Position numbers and translations under genes: made by a program. The notes beneath the pieces were generated by a model. The model was not told where the DNA came from. It was given only the letters and a program-made list of their open reading frames with translations, and did not search any database. Positions 46,603 to 53,509 of a stretch of 64,000 bases of DNA are shown here, one piece after another. Location of the stretch: positions 1 through 64,000 of the forward strand of contig FOXT01000007.1 of NCBI GenBank assembly GCA_900115795.1. Reading direction: 5' to 3'. Each line of letters opens with the position of its first letter. Positions within the stretch are counted from its first letter, which is position 1. Source of the stretch: Lachnospiraceae bacterium XBB1006. Lineage in GTDB: Bacteria; Bacillota; Clostridia; Lachnospirales; Lachnospiraceae.

Positions 46603-47625
46603 CTATGCCTGACGATACACATGTACCGAATTCTTAACCGGGCTATAGTTGAATACATACACGCCAAGTGCTCCGGCAAGTAATCCACCTGCTGCCGCTA
46701 TTGCCAATGCCAACGCAACCGTTGCCGGATCATTAAATGCAAATGGTGCAATCATACCCGGAATCGGGGATGCTGTTCCCGGCGCATTGTTTACAATACC
46801 AAGGAATGCCGCACCAACACCTGCCAGGCCGCCGCCGATAAAATTGGAACAGTAAATCGGAATCGGGTTCTTTGTAATAACATCAGCCTGTGTCAATGGC
46901 TCTAACATAACGGAAACCACTTTGGAATTATCACCAAGCTTTAATCCATAGAAAATCATTCCATTTGTGAACGATCCACCAAAACATGCAATGGCAGCAA
47001 TTCCCATTGGTAATCCTGTCAAACCAAGCATTGCAGTAAGTGCCATACTGCTTAACGGTGAAGTACAAATCATCTTAATAATTCCACCTAAAACAAATCC
47101 CATTACGATTGGATTCTGTGTGGTTGCTGCCGTAATGGTTCCACCAATGGTAGCCATTGCTGCATCCACAGCCGGTCCGGCAAGTGCACCAACGCCACGA
47201 GCAAGTGGTGCCAACGCAAATGCTCCAAAAATCATATTCACACCATTTGGAAGATATTTCTCAACATATGGAGCTAACAAACCTACAATATAACCTGCCA
47301 TAAATCCCGGTAAAATACCGTATCCACCCATCGCAACACCTGCAACTGCACAAAATACCGGATTCACTCCCATGGCAAGCGGAACAAGGAATGCTGCTGC
47401 CACGCCACCCATTCCTCCGGAAGTAGCACCTACTTCACCTAAAAATGAAATACCAATCAAATCACCTGTTATGTATTTTAACACTGCTTCCACCAGGAAC
47501 GTTGCTACCGCAGCATTCGCCATACCGGACATGGCAAGCGATCCTTTCGGTGCCTTCATACTAAACACGGAAAACATTCCCAAAGTACACAACAACAATG
47601 CAATACCTTTTAACATTACTAACAT
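46603..47625 (-). CDS. PTS EIIC-like / PfoR-family membrane protein under glycine riboswitch
   Basis: The 340-residue protein is very hydrophobic, with about nine to ten helices and Gly-rich loops (GATSGGMGGVAA near residue 70, GLTGLPMGIAAIACFGGSF, GGGLAGVGAAFLG). It belongs to the PTS_EIIC_2/PfoR type, annotated in many genomes as a PTS IIC component, but no IIA or IIB domain is fused or adjacent. The gene is preceded by a tandem glycine riboswitch, so it probably moves glycine or a related amino acid rather than a sugar; that is inference from regulation. AAGGAGAAG precedes the ATG by about 5 bases. It is convergent with the NSS transporter gene. Confidence 0.8.
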   Translation of the reverse strand: MLVMLKGIALLLCTLGMFSVFSMKAPKGSLAMSGMANAAVATFLVEAVLKYITGDLIGISFLGEVGATSGGMGGVAAAFLVPLAMGVNPVFCAVAGVAMGGYGILPGFMAGYIVGLLAPYVEKYLPNGVNMIFGAFALAPLARGVGALAGPAVDAAMATIGGTITAATTQNPIVMGFVLGGIIKMICTSPLSSMALTAMLGLTGLPMGIAAIACFGGSFTNGMIFYGLKLGDNSKVVSVMLEPLTQADVITKNPIPIYCSNFIGGGLAGVGAAFLGIVNNAPGTASPIPGMIAPFAFNDPATVALALAIAAAGGLLAGALGVYVFNYSPVKNSVHVYRQA

Positions 47626-47721
47626 AATTTCTTCTCCTTATCTTCCTTGCGGTCCATCCGGAAAATTGGCACAAAAAAAAGACCAAGAATTCTTACAGAC
47701 CTCCTGTGACACTGTAACAAT

Positions 47722-47854
47722 CTCTGTCCTTTTACCTGAAAGAGCTACTTCTTCGGTACACAATTCTGTGATTCTCCAGAGTGACGTCCGAATTCAATTC
47801 TTTTACCTGAGAGTTTCTATCCCCTTCGGTGCTTTCACAGTCTCTCTTGAATTC
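47722..47854 (-). promoter_or_regulatory. Tandem glycine riboswitch
   Basis: Two glycine aptamers follow one another on the minus strand. Aptamer 1 (47854-47790) is closed by GAATTCAA/TTGAATTC and contains GCACCGAAGGGG and ACTCTCAGGTAAAAG. Aptamer 2 (47781-47722) is closed by CTCTG/CAGAG and contains TACCGAAGAAG and CTTTCAGGTAAAAGGACAGAG. These are the conserved gcvT-type elements. A U8 tract (47680-47673) follows about 42 bases after aptamer 2, suggesting transcriptional control, although no clear terminator stem could be drawn by eye. Confidence 0.93.
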
Positions 47855-47876
47855 TTCAACCGCCTTTTGCTTCTCT

Positions 47877-47905
47877 ATTATATAATCAACTTTTTTAAAT
47901 TACAA
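47877..47905 (-). promoter_or_regulatory. Promoter of the glycine riboswitch transcript
   Basis: On the minus strand TTGTAA (47905-47900) is followed after 17 bases by a perfect TATAAT (47882-47877), 23 bases before aptamer 1. Confidence 0.78.
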
Positions 47906-48032
47906 CCCCGAAATAATTAACATTTTTAAAACTAATTGTTTATCCCTGCGAAATTCTCTTTTTATCCCTCCTTCGGGTTAACCGGATATTATGCCGAACG
48001 AAATGGATTTATTCTCGGCTGCGAATGCCATT

Positions 48033-48055
48033 AAAAAAGAGCCTCACGGCTCTTT
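48033..48055 (-). terminator. Terminator of the HD-GYP gene
   Basis: On the minus strand AAAGAGCC (48055-48048) pairs with GGCTCTTT (48043-48036) around a GTGA tetraloop, and the U-run continues past the stem. Confidence 0.82.
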
Positions 48056-48063
48056 TTCGCATT

Positions 48064-48762
48064 CTATAGCTTTGTTCGACAAATCTTTCCTTCTTTCACC
48101 AGTTCTTCCAACTTTTTCACCACGTCAACACTTAACTGCGTCCCCCCCACACGCTTTAATTCTGCCACAACATCGCTTAGTTTCATCTGTTTTCGATACG
48201 GACGGGTGGAGTACATCGCATCAAAGGTATCTGCCACCGCTATAATCTGTGCAATCAGCGGAATCTCATCCCCCTTTACTCCGCGCGGATAGCCTTTTCC
48301 ATCCACTCGCTCATGATGGTAGCCGGCGCCAATTGCAAGTTGGGGCATAATCTCAATGTCCTTCAAAATATCATAACCCTTTTGCGCATGTTCCCGCAAA
48401 ATTTCATATTCTTCATCCGTAGGTTTTGCCGGTTTTCCTAAAATCCGGTCCGGGATACTGATTTTTCCAATATCATGCAAAAGCGCTATATTATAAATAT
48501 CCTTGCATTCCTCTTCACTGCAGCCCATCTTTTCTGCCAAAAGCACCGAGTACTCTGCCACGCGAAAAGAATGACCATTGGTGTACTCATCCTTCATATC
48601 GATGCATTTTGCAAAGGCCATAATCATCTGTCGAATGAATAATTCCTTCTCTTCTTTCTTTGCCAGCAAGTATCGATTTCGTTCTTTTACACCTAAGTAC
48701 ATGATTATTCCGGCAATTACCACTACTAATTGCAGTATAATAAGCCATTCCGTCAAAGTCAT
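48064..48762 (-). CDS. HD-GYP domain phosphodiesterase, membrane-anchored
   Basis: The 232-residue protein has one N-terminal membrane helix (about residues 5-24) and a cytoplasmic HD-GYP domain. Metal and signature residues are in NGHSFRVAEYS, LLHDIGKISIPDRIL and HHERVDGKGYP, with a downstream ADTFDAM. HD-GYP enzymes hydrolyse c-di-GMP or related cyclic dinucleotides. Start: ATG at 48762 with AAAGGGGG 6 bases upstream; another ATG 4 bases earlier is out of frame. It is monocistronic. With the EAL protein near 53.5-56.9 kb it is one of two candidate c-di-GMP-degrading enzymes in the window. Confidence 0.9.
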   Translation of the reverse strand: MTLTEWLIILQLVVVIAGIIMYLGVKERNRYLLAKKEEKELFIRQMIMAFAKCIDMKDEYTNGHSFRVAEYSVLLAEKMGCSEEECKDIYNIALLHDIGKISIPDRILGKPAKPTDEEYEILREHAQKGYDILKDIEIMPQLAIGAGYHHERVDGKGYPRGVKGDEIPLIAQIIAVADTFDAMYSTRPYRKQMKLSDVVAELKRVGGTQLSVDVVKKLEELVKEGKICRTKL

Positions 48763-48847
48763 TCATTTCCCCCTTTCAATTCAATCCTATTTTCATCATA
48801 ATCTGAAATCTCCAATAAGTCAAAGACATTTTACATTTTCACAACGT
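48763..48847. other. Short gene-free stretch
   Basis: No gene or convincing motif is seen between the HD-GYP start and the next hairpin. Together with 48881-49029 it makes about 235 bases of plain AT-rich DNA around one terminator-like hairpin. Confidence 0.5.
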
Positions 48848-48880
48848 GAAAAGACAAGGCTGGGGGGGCCTTGTCTTTTC
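48848..48880. terminator. Hairpin with G-rich loop after the alpha/beta hydrolase gene
   Basis: GAAAAGACAAGGC (48848-48860) pairs perfectly over 13 bp with GCCTTGTCTTTTC (48868-48880); the loop is T followed by six G. The U-run lies inside the stem on either strand. It probably ends the minus-strand hydrolase transcript 150 bases after its stop. Confidence 0.65.
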
Positions 48881-49029
48881 TGAGGAGTATTTATTAGATT
48901 CCGAATTAAAGGATAATTTTCTTTCCTACATGTTTATTCTATCGCAGAAGTATGGTACATGTTTGTTTTCATTTTGAAAGAATTATGTTTTTCCGTAACG
49001 GTGCCCCCCAAACTCCTCAAAATTGTGTT

Positions 49030-49866
49030 CTAATTATTTTCTCCTATTGGCATATTATAAATCAACCGCAAGGCAGCATCGGCTGCCATGGCAAACTGCT
49101 CCTTTGCCTTAATCTTCGGCTTTCCATCGCCTTTCTGATGTCCATACGCTCCAAATTGTTCATGATTACCGCCATATATCCGGACTTCCGATGCATTCTT
49201 TGGCCAATTCTTCCTGCTCTCCCGGTAGCTTTTCCAATTCAAAACCTTATCCTTCGTTCCCACAACGGATACAAGACGCAACGAATCGTCCAGTGGTTTC
49301 GTTGGAAATGCTGCAAAAAGTACTACCCCATCAAGCATATCACTATGATCATGGGCATACAATGCTGCCATTGCGCCTCCAAGAGAATGTCCACCAATAA
49401 ACCATTCCTCATAGGCATAATGTCGCATGATATTCGTCGCCTTCTCGCGTCCGGTAATCGCCAGATGAAGCGGCATCTTCACCATAAAGCAATCCACACC
49501 TTCTTCTGCCATGGTAAGCAGAATCGGCGCATAGGCCCGTTCATCTACCTTGGCTCCGGGGTAGAAAATAAACGCTTTTTCCGTACCCGGCCCATCAAAA
49601 AAATAACCGTCTGCATCCCGGGTTATTGTAACATAGCGTGTATTCTCCATATTCTTTAGCGCAATCTTTGTTGCACGATAATACGTACCAAAGTACGCAA
49701 ATGCTCCCAACACAAAAAACAGAACCGTTAACATACAGAATATGAGAATCCATTTGCCTCGACTATTCTTCTCTTTATGCCTCTTCTTCGCGAGCCACGT
49801 AGTTGCACACGCTGCAATAATCAGTGACACAACCAATGCAATGGAACTTATAATTACTGGTTTCAT
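49030..49866 (-). CDS. Membrane-anchored alpha/beta hydrolase
   Basis: The 278-residue protein has two N-terminal membrane segments (about residues 4-24 and 39-60) and an outer alpha/beta hydrolase domain. Features are YPGAKVDERAYAP near residue 103 (oxyanion region), the nucleophile elbow GGHSLGGAM near residue 158 and a late GNHEQFGAYG that supplies the catalytic His; the acid is likely in GTKDKVL. GGGAG precedes the ATG by 7 bases. Similar proteins are common in Lachnospiraceae as uncharacterised hydrolases; the substrate is unknown. Confidence 0.85.
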   Translation of the reverse strand: MKPVIISSIALVVSLIIAACATTWLAKKRHKEKNSRGKWILIFCMLTVLFFVLGAFAYFGTYYRATKIALKNMENTRYVTITRDADGYFFDGPGTEKAFIFYPGAKVDERAYAPILLTMAEEGVDCFMVKMPLHLAITGREKATNIMRHYAYEEWFIGGHSLGGAMAALYAHDHSDMLDGVVLFAAFPTKPLDDSLRLVSVVGTKDKVLNWKSYRESRKNWPKNASEVRIYGGNHEQFGAYGHQKGDGKPKIKAKEQFAMAADAALRLIYNMPIGENN

Positions 49867-49944
49867 TTTCTTCTCCCATTCTTCGCTCTTTTGTTCTCAT
49901 TATAACATAACAGACCGCCACCAAGGGCACGTTCACGCTTTTTT

Positions 49945-49987
49945 TATAAAGAAAATGCAGGGTAGCCTCTCGCTTCACTACTCTGCA
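49945..49987 (-). terminator. Terminator of tRNA-Pro
   Basis: On the minus strand TGCAG-A-GTAG (49987-49978) pairs with CTAC-C-CTGCA (49965-49956) and is followed by TTTTCTTT, 10 bases after the tRNA. Confidence 0.75.
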
Positions 49988-49996
49988 CTCTTTCCT

Positions 49997-50069
49997 CGGA
50001 ATGACAGGACTTGAACCTGCGACCTCTTGACCCCCAGTCAAGCGCTCTACCAAACTGAGCCACATCCCG
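49997..50069 (-). tRNA. tRNA-Pro (anticodon GGG)
   Basis: Read on the minus strand, the 73-base gene has a 7-bp acceptor stem (CGGGATG with CATTCCG, one G-U). It has a GCTC/GAGC D-stem, an anticodon stem CTTGA/TCAAG around the loop CTGGGGG (anticodon GGG, codon CCC), and a GCAGG/CCTGT T-stem with TTCAAGT. The CCA end is not encoded: the next bases are AGG. It has its own promoter and terminator. Confidence 0.95.
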
Positions 50070-50078
50070 TTCTTCTCT

Positions 50079-50107
50079 ATTATACCGAAAAGATAACGGT
50101 TGCACAA
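50079..50107 (-). promoter_or_regulatory. Promoter of tRNA-Pro
   Basis: On the minus strand TTGTGC (50107-50102) is followed after 17 bases by TATAAT (50084-50079), 10 bases before the mature 5' end of the tRNA. Confidence 0.75.
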
Positions 50108-50112
50108 GTCCC

Positions 50113-50862
50113 TTAATGCCCTAAGGTACTAAATAAAAATTTTATTTCTGCAAAAAATTCCCGCACCATGTTATTTAATAGATATTTTTTTGATGAGGGT
50201 GCCGCAATTCCTACGGCATCCCGCAGTCCATAACGCTTTGCCGTCTGCACTGCACGAAATACATGAAAATTATTCGTCACAATCCCTACCGTTGCATCCA
50301 TTTCCATAAGGTGACGACTATTGGAAAGATTCTCTGCCGTGGTAAGCGACTTCGTCTCGAGCTTCAACCGCGCGGGATCAATTCCATTAGCGACCATGTA
50401 GTTTGACATACCAACGGCTTCTGCTACCGGTTCATTCTTTCCTTTTCCACCGGACAGAATACAAATGGTGTCCGGGTTCTGTTTCATGTACGCCCGCGCC
50501 TCTTCCAATCGATATTTCAACACCTTACTTGGCCCATTCTTTCGCACCTGTGCCCCGAGTACCACAATATAATCCAGATTCGGAGGTGCCTCCGCATGAA
50601 ACGTGTTAAGAATACAGCCTTCTATTCCCAAAAAAGCCGCTACGAACGTACATACACATACCACGCACACGGCGCGAAGACGTTTGGGAAGTTTAGAAAA
50701 CCAATCCAATCGTATTGCTGCCAATAAAAGCATAAAGCATACTGCCAGCAAAACCCAAAAGATAAAAAACCCTGTTCCCGAGCCCACTGTGCGCACAGCA
50801 TTTGCATATACCAGCGATCCGGCTGACAGTACAGCACAAATTAGCATCCCTATCCGTTTCAT
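50113..50862 (-). CDS. YdcF/DUF218 family membrane protein
   Basis: From the ATG at 50862 the product is 249 residues. Three hydrophobic segments (about 4-20, 28-46, 60-78) precede a DUF218 domain with DYIVVLGAQV near residue 98, CILSGGKGKNEPVAEA near residue 137, ESKSLTTAENL-type ETKSLTTAENL and VTNNFHVFRA. DUF218 proteins such as SanA and ElyC are tied to envelope integrity and undecaprenyl-carrier metabolism. AGGTGG lies 8 bases before the ATG, and the preceding pspC stop is part of that site (11-base gap). An open frame running further upstream overlaps pspC and is not used. Confidence 0.87.
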   Translation of the reverse strand: MKRIGMLICAVLSAGSLVYANAVRTVGSGTGFFIFWVLLAVCFMLLLAAIRLDWFSKLPKRLRAVCVVCVCTFVAAFLGIEGCILNTFHAEAPPNLDYIVVLGAQVRKNGPSKVLKYRLEEARAYMKQNPDTICILSGGKGKNEPVAEAVGMSNYMVANGIDPARLKLETKSLTTAENLSNSRHLMEMDATVGIVTNNFHVFRAVQTAKRYGLRDAVGIAAPSSKKYLLNNMVREFFAEIKFLFSTLGH

Positions 50863-50873
50863 ATCTCTGCCAC

Positions 50874-51068
50874 CTAACCTTCGTAAGCATCCGGCATAAT
50901 AATCGCAGCCACAATGTAGGCGATGATTCCGGATCCTCCCGCCAGGGTAAACAGGCACCACAACAATCGAACAATGGTGGAATCCATATCAAAATACTCC
51001 GCAATGCCTCCGCATACGCCGGATAACTTGCAATCTACACTACTTTTTCTTAATTTCTTATCGTTCAT
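50874..51068 (-). CDS. PspC-domain small membrane protein
   Basis: The 64-residue protein is a bare PspC domain: an amphipathic start (KKLRKSSVDCKLSGVCGGIAEYF) abbreviated here as KLSGVCGGIAEYF, then DSTIVRLLWCLFTL and a second helix IIAYIVAAIIMP. PspC domains sense or counter membrane stress. GGGAGG lies 9 bases before the ATG. It is the first gene of a two-gene unit with the DUF218 protein, from a clear promoter upstream. Confidence 0.9.
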   Translation of the reverse strand: MNDKKLRKSSVDCKLSGVCGGIAEYFDMDSTIVRLLWCLFTLAGGSGIIAYIVAAIIMPDAYEG

Positions 51069-51109
51069 TCTTCAATCCTCCCAAGAATTATTATTTTTAT
51101 TAGAGCTAT

Positions 51110-51138
51110 ATTATATCATTTTTGCGCATATTTTCCAA
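51110..51138 (-). promoter_or_regulatory. Promoter of pspC-ydcF
   Basis: On the minus strand TTGGAA (51138-51133) is followed after 17 bases by TATAAT (51115-51110), about 40 bases before the pspC start. Confidence 0.75.
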
Positions 51139-51163
51139 CACTCCCGATTGTCTCCGTTTTTTC

Positions 51164-52366
51164 TTAATTAAAATCACTCAAGTTAAAATTTTTCTTGCTC
51201 GGGGCACCTTTGATTCCCTGTAAATACAAGCGATACTGCTCTTTTTCTGATGCATTATAAATTCCGGATGGCCCTACCCTATAATCAAAAGGAATCCACA
51301 GTGTCTTGCCTTTGGAATTTTTTACCTTTACAACAGACCATGCATGGTTAATTTTCGCTGAAGTATTTATCTGATTCCAGATTCCCCACTGTTCCCACAA
51401 AAGGCTTTCCATCACTGCATAATTGGCACATACTCCCTGTACCTTATTGTTTACCATTGCGCGCAGCCCTTCGCCACTATACCATGCGTTTTTCATTTTT
51501 CCGCTATAAACCATACAAAATTTCGGTTCACTTCCATACTCATTCTTCCGATTGAACTGACATGCAAAATAGCCGCTTTCGCCAATCACCCACACCTTCA
51601 TCGCATCACTCAGTTCGCCAAAATTCTCTGCCGCAAAGGCGATTGCATAGCATTTTGCCACCGATTCCTTTAACTTATAAAAATCCCTCCTGCAATCGGT
51701 TTTTATAAAGAAATTGGTTTGCTCCATTTCCTGTATCTGACTTCCTACGGTTTCCAAACGTTCTGCGTCTTCTTCGGAACGGGGATAGGTTCTCCAAAGC
51801 TCCTCCCGTTCCTTACACAATGCTTCATAGGTCTTATAGCTTTGCCTATAGTATTCTTCAAATGCCAGCCCGGCTCCGGACTTCAGATAGCTTTGGTAGC
51901 CTTCGTATGCATAACGGTACTGCGTATACCCATTTTTTTCACCCACTCCATCGGTCCAAACATAGCCATAACACGTCCCATTTTTAAACTTTTTCATCAA
52001 TTTTTTGCAAAAAAGATTCGCATAATAATACTGCTTTGCTTGTTCCTTTGAAATCCTAAAAAGATAGTATTTTCCACTTGCCCGACTACTCTGATAGTGA
52101 AAAATTACATCCTGTTTATTTACATCCTTTATTTTTGTCTCTAAGGCCCGGACAACCTGCCTTGCCTTTGCCTTTGCACCTGCCACCCGCAAAACAAGGG
52201 CTTTTCTGTCATTCAGTTCCTTATGTATTTTTTCCGCATTTCCTATCGTTGCTGTTTTGATCGTAATGGTTTTGGTTGCTGCCAACGTCGGCAATGGCAC
52301 ACCAAAAGAGGTTAGCAACAACACGGCCACTAACCAACCTGCTATTTTCTTCTTATACTGTTTCAT
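51164..52366 (-). CDS. Secreted transglutaminase-like protein
   Basis: From the ATG at 52366 the product is 400 residues with a signal peptide (MKQYKKKIAGW, hydrophobic core VAVLLLTSFGVPL, cleavage near LAATK). The C-terminal third resembles transglutaminase-like cysteine peptidases: Cys in VQGVCANYAVMESLLW near residue 315, His in INHAWSVVKV and Asp in IPFDYRVG. These domains act as peptidases or crosslinkers outside the cell. A longer open frame upstream runs through the zinc-ribbon gene and is not used; AGAGGAG lies before the chosen start. The start is 1 base after the zinc-ribbon stop, so the two are tightly coupled. Confidence 0.78.
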   Translation of the reverse strand: MKQYKKKIAGWLVAVLLLTSFGVPLPTLAATKTITIKTATIGNAEKIHKELNDRKALVLRVAGAKAKARQVVRALETKIKDVNKQDVIFHYQSSRASGKYYLFRISKEQAKQYYYANLFCKKLMKKFKNGTCYGYVWTDGVGEKNGYTQYRYAYEGYQSYLKSGAGLAFEEYYRQSYKTYEALCKEREELWRTYPRSEEDAERLETVGSQIQEMEQTNFFIKTDCRRDFYKLKESVAKCYAIAFAAENFGELSDAMKVWVIGESGYFACQFNRKNEYGSEPKFCMVYSGKMKNAWYSGEGLRAMVNNKVQGVCANYAVMESLLWEQWGIWNQINTSAKINHAWSVVKVKNSKGKTLWIPFDYRVGPSGIYNASEKEQYRLYLQGIKGAPSKKNFNLSDFN

Positions 52367-52367
52367 T

Positions 52368-52793
52368 TTACACTCCTCTTTTATGAAGTTCTTCTTTGTC
52401 CACGGTTTCTTTTGCAAACCGCGTTCCGCATTTCGGACAAAATGAGAAATCTTCCGATGTGTCAAATCCACACACACGACATTTTTTGTAATGATACTGT
52501 GCGCCTGCAGATTGCACATGAATTTTACGCATATGATGCGGTAAAATCTCCACCTTTTCTCCTCCGGCAATGCGTTTTCCGATTTCCGGACGTAATTCAT
52601 ACAGCGTCTTGCAGCATCGCGTTTGTACGTAGTATCGCTTATTCCATTTTACAACCGGAATAAAAAATACAGTGCACGCCGTATAGGTCATGAACACGCG
52701 AAAACTACCATATGCCCCACAGTCTTCACAAGTTATAATCTGATTAAAATCAAGATCCTTTCGTTCATCACCAACTCCAAAAACCAATAACAT
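52368..52793 (-). CDS. Double zinc-ribbon protein
   Basis: From the ATG at 52793 (GAGGGGG 8 bases upstream) the product is 141 residues. The N-terminal part has CEDCGAYG near residue 22 and TRCCKTLYEL near residue 60 with a hydrophobic stretch between them (YTACTVFFIPVV), a layout common in membrane-near zinc-ribbon proteins. The C-terminus is a rubredoxin-like ribbon with KKCRVCGF and FCPKCGTRF. Function is unknown; such domains often serve protein interaction. It sits between MgtC (22-base gap) and the transglutaminase-like gene (1-base gap). Confidence 0.78.
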   Translation of the reverse strand: MLLVFGVGDERKDLDFNQIITCEDCGAYGSFRVFMTYTACTVFFIPVVKWNKRYYVQTRCCKTLYELRPEIGKRIAGGEKVEILPHHMRKIHVQSAGAQYHYKKCRVCGFDTSEDFSFCPKCGTRFAKETVDKEELHKRGV

Positions 52794-52815
52794 AATAAAT
52801 ACCCCCTCTTTTTCT

Positions 52816-53496
52816 TTATACTTCCTCCACATACTCCACGGATGCAAGATTACTAATTGCCTCTAGCACTTCTTGATGGGAATGTTCTTTCCCCAAGTGG
52901 ATGTCAATAATAATCGCAGCATCATGACTTCGCAATGTCTTCTCCTTGGTCTTTGTAATACTATTTATTTGAACCCCGTACTCCAGTAATAACTTGCGCA
53001 AGTTTCGTACACCACTTTCTTCCTCTAACTCGATGTACAAACTTAAGTAGCGGGTTCGTTCCCCTACCAGCTGATTTAAATATACCAAAAACAGATTGGC
53101 AAACATAATCAGCCCAAAGCATACCAATCCAGCCACCAGATACCCTGCTCCAATGGCCATCCCCATACAGGAGGTCACCCATAAGGATGCCGCCGTGGTC
53201 AATCCTTTAATCTGATTCCTACCAGTAACCAGAATGGTTCCGGCTCCCAAAAAACCGATGCCGCTTACTACCTGCGCCGGTATACGCGCAGCATCCGCTT
53301 GAAATCCACCATTTTTGACTAAATAAAGATTGAGTGCCGATGCCATAGCCGCCCCCAGACTCACCAAGGCAAAGGTCTTGATTCCGGCACTATGTCGCCG
53401 GACTATCCGCTCCCAGCCAATGATGCTGCCAAGGACCGTGGCAAGTATCAATCGTATCGCTACCGCCGCATCACTCATCCCTGTTAAAAACTCCAT
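52816..53496 (-). CDS. MgtC/SapB-family membrane protein
   Basis: The 226-residue protein has five or so membrane helices (residues 10-150) with the MgtC signature region: LGSIIGWERIVRRHSAG near residue 23, FALVSLGAA and PAQVVSGIGFLGAGTI near residue 75. The C-terminal cytoplasmic domain is ACT-like (YGVQINSITKTKE). MgtC proteins act in growth at low magnesium and acid; in several species they modulate ATP synthase or phosphate transport. GAGGTGG lies 5 bases before the ATG. It follows the GGDEF-EAL gene by 13 bases, so they are probably co-transcribed. Confidence 0.9.
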   Translation of the reverse strand: MEFLTGMSDAAVAIRLILATVLGSIIGWERIVRRHSAGIKTFALVSLGAAMASALNLYLVKNGGFQADAARIPAQVVSGIGFLGAGTILVTGRNQIKGLTTAASLWVTSCMGMAIGAGYLVAGLVCFGLIMFANLFLVYLNQLVGERTRYLSLYIELEEESGVRNLRKLLLEYGVQINSITKTKEKTLRSHDAAIIIDIHLGKEHSHQEVLEAISNLASVEYVEEV

Positions 53497-53509
53497 GTTG
53501 CCACCTCAA

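Noticed and set aside
49775-50107. Open frame of 110 codons on the minus strand
   Set aside because: It runs across tRNA-Pro, its promoter and its terminator and overlaps the hydrolase gene; no ribosome-binding site.
52367-52600. N-terminal extension of the transglutaminase-like protein
   Set aside because: It overlaps the zinc-ribbon gene in another frame, lacks a signal peptide at its start, and the ATG at 52366 has both a ribosome-binding site and a signal peptide.
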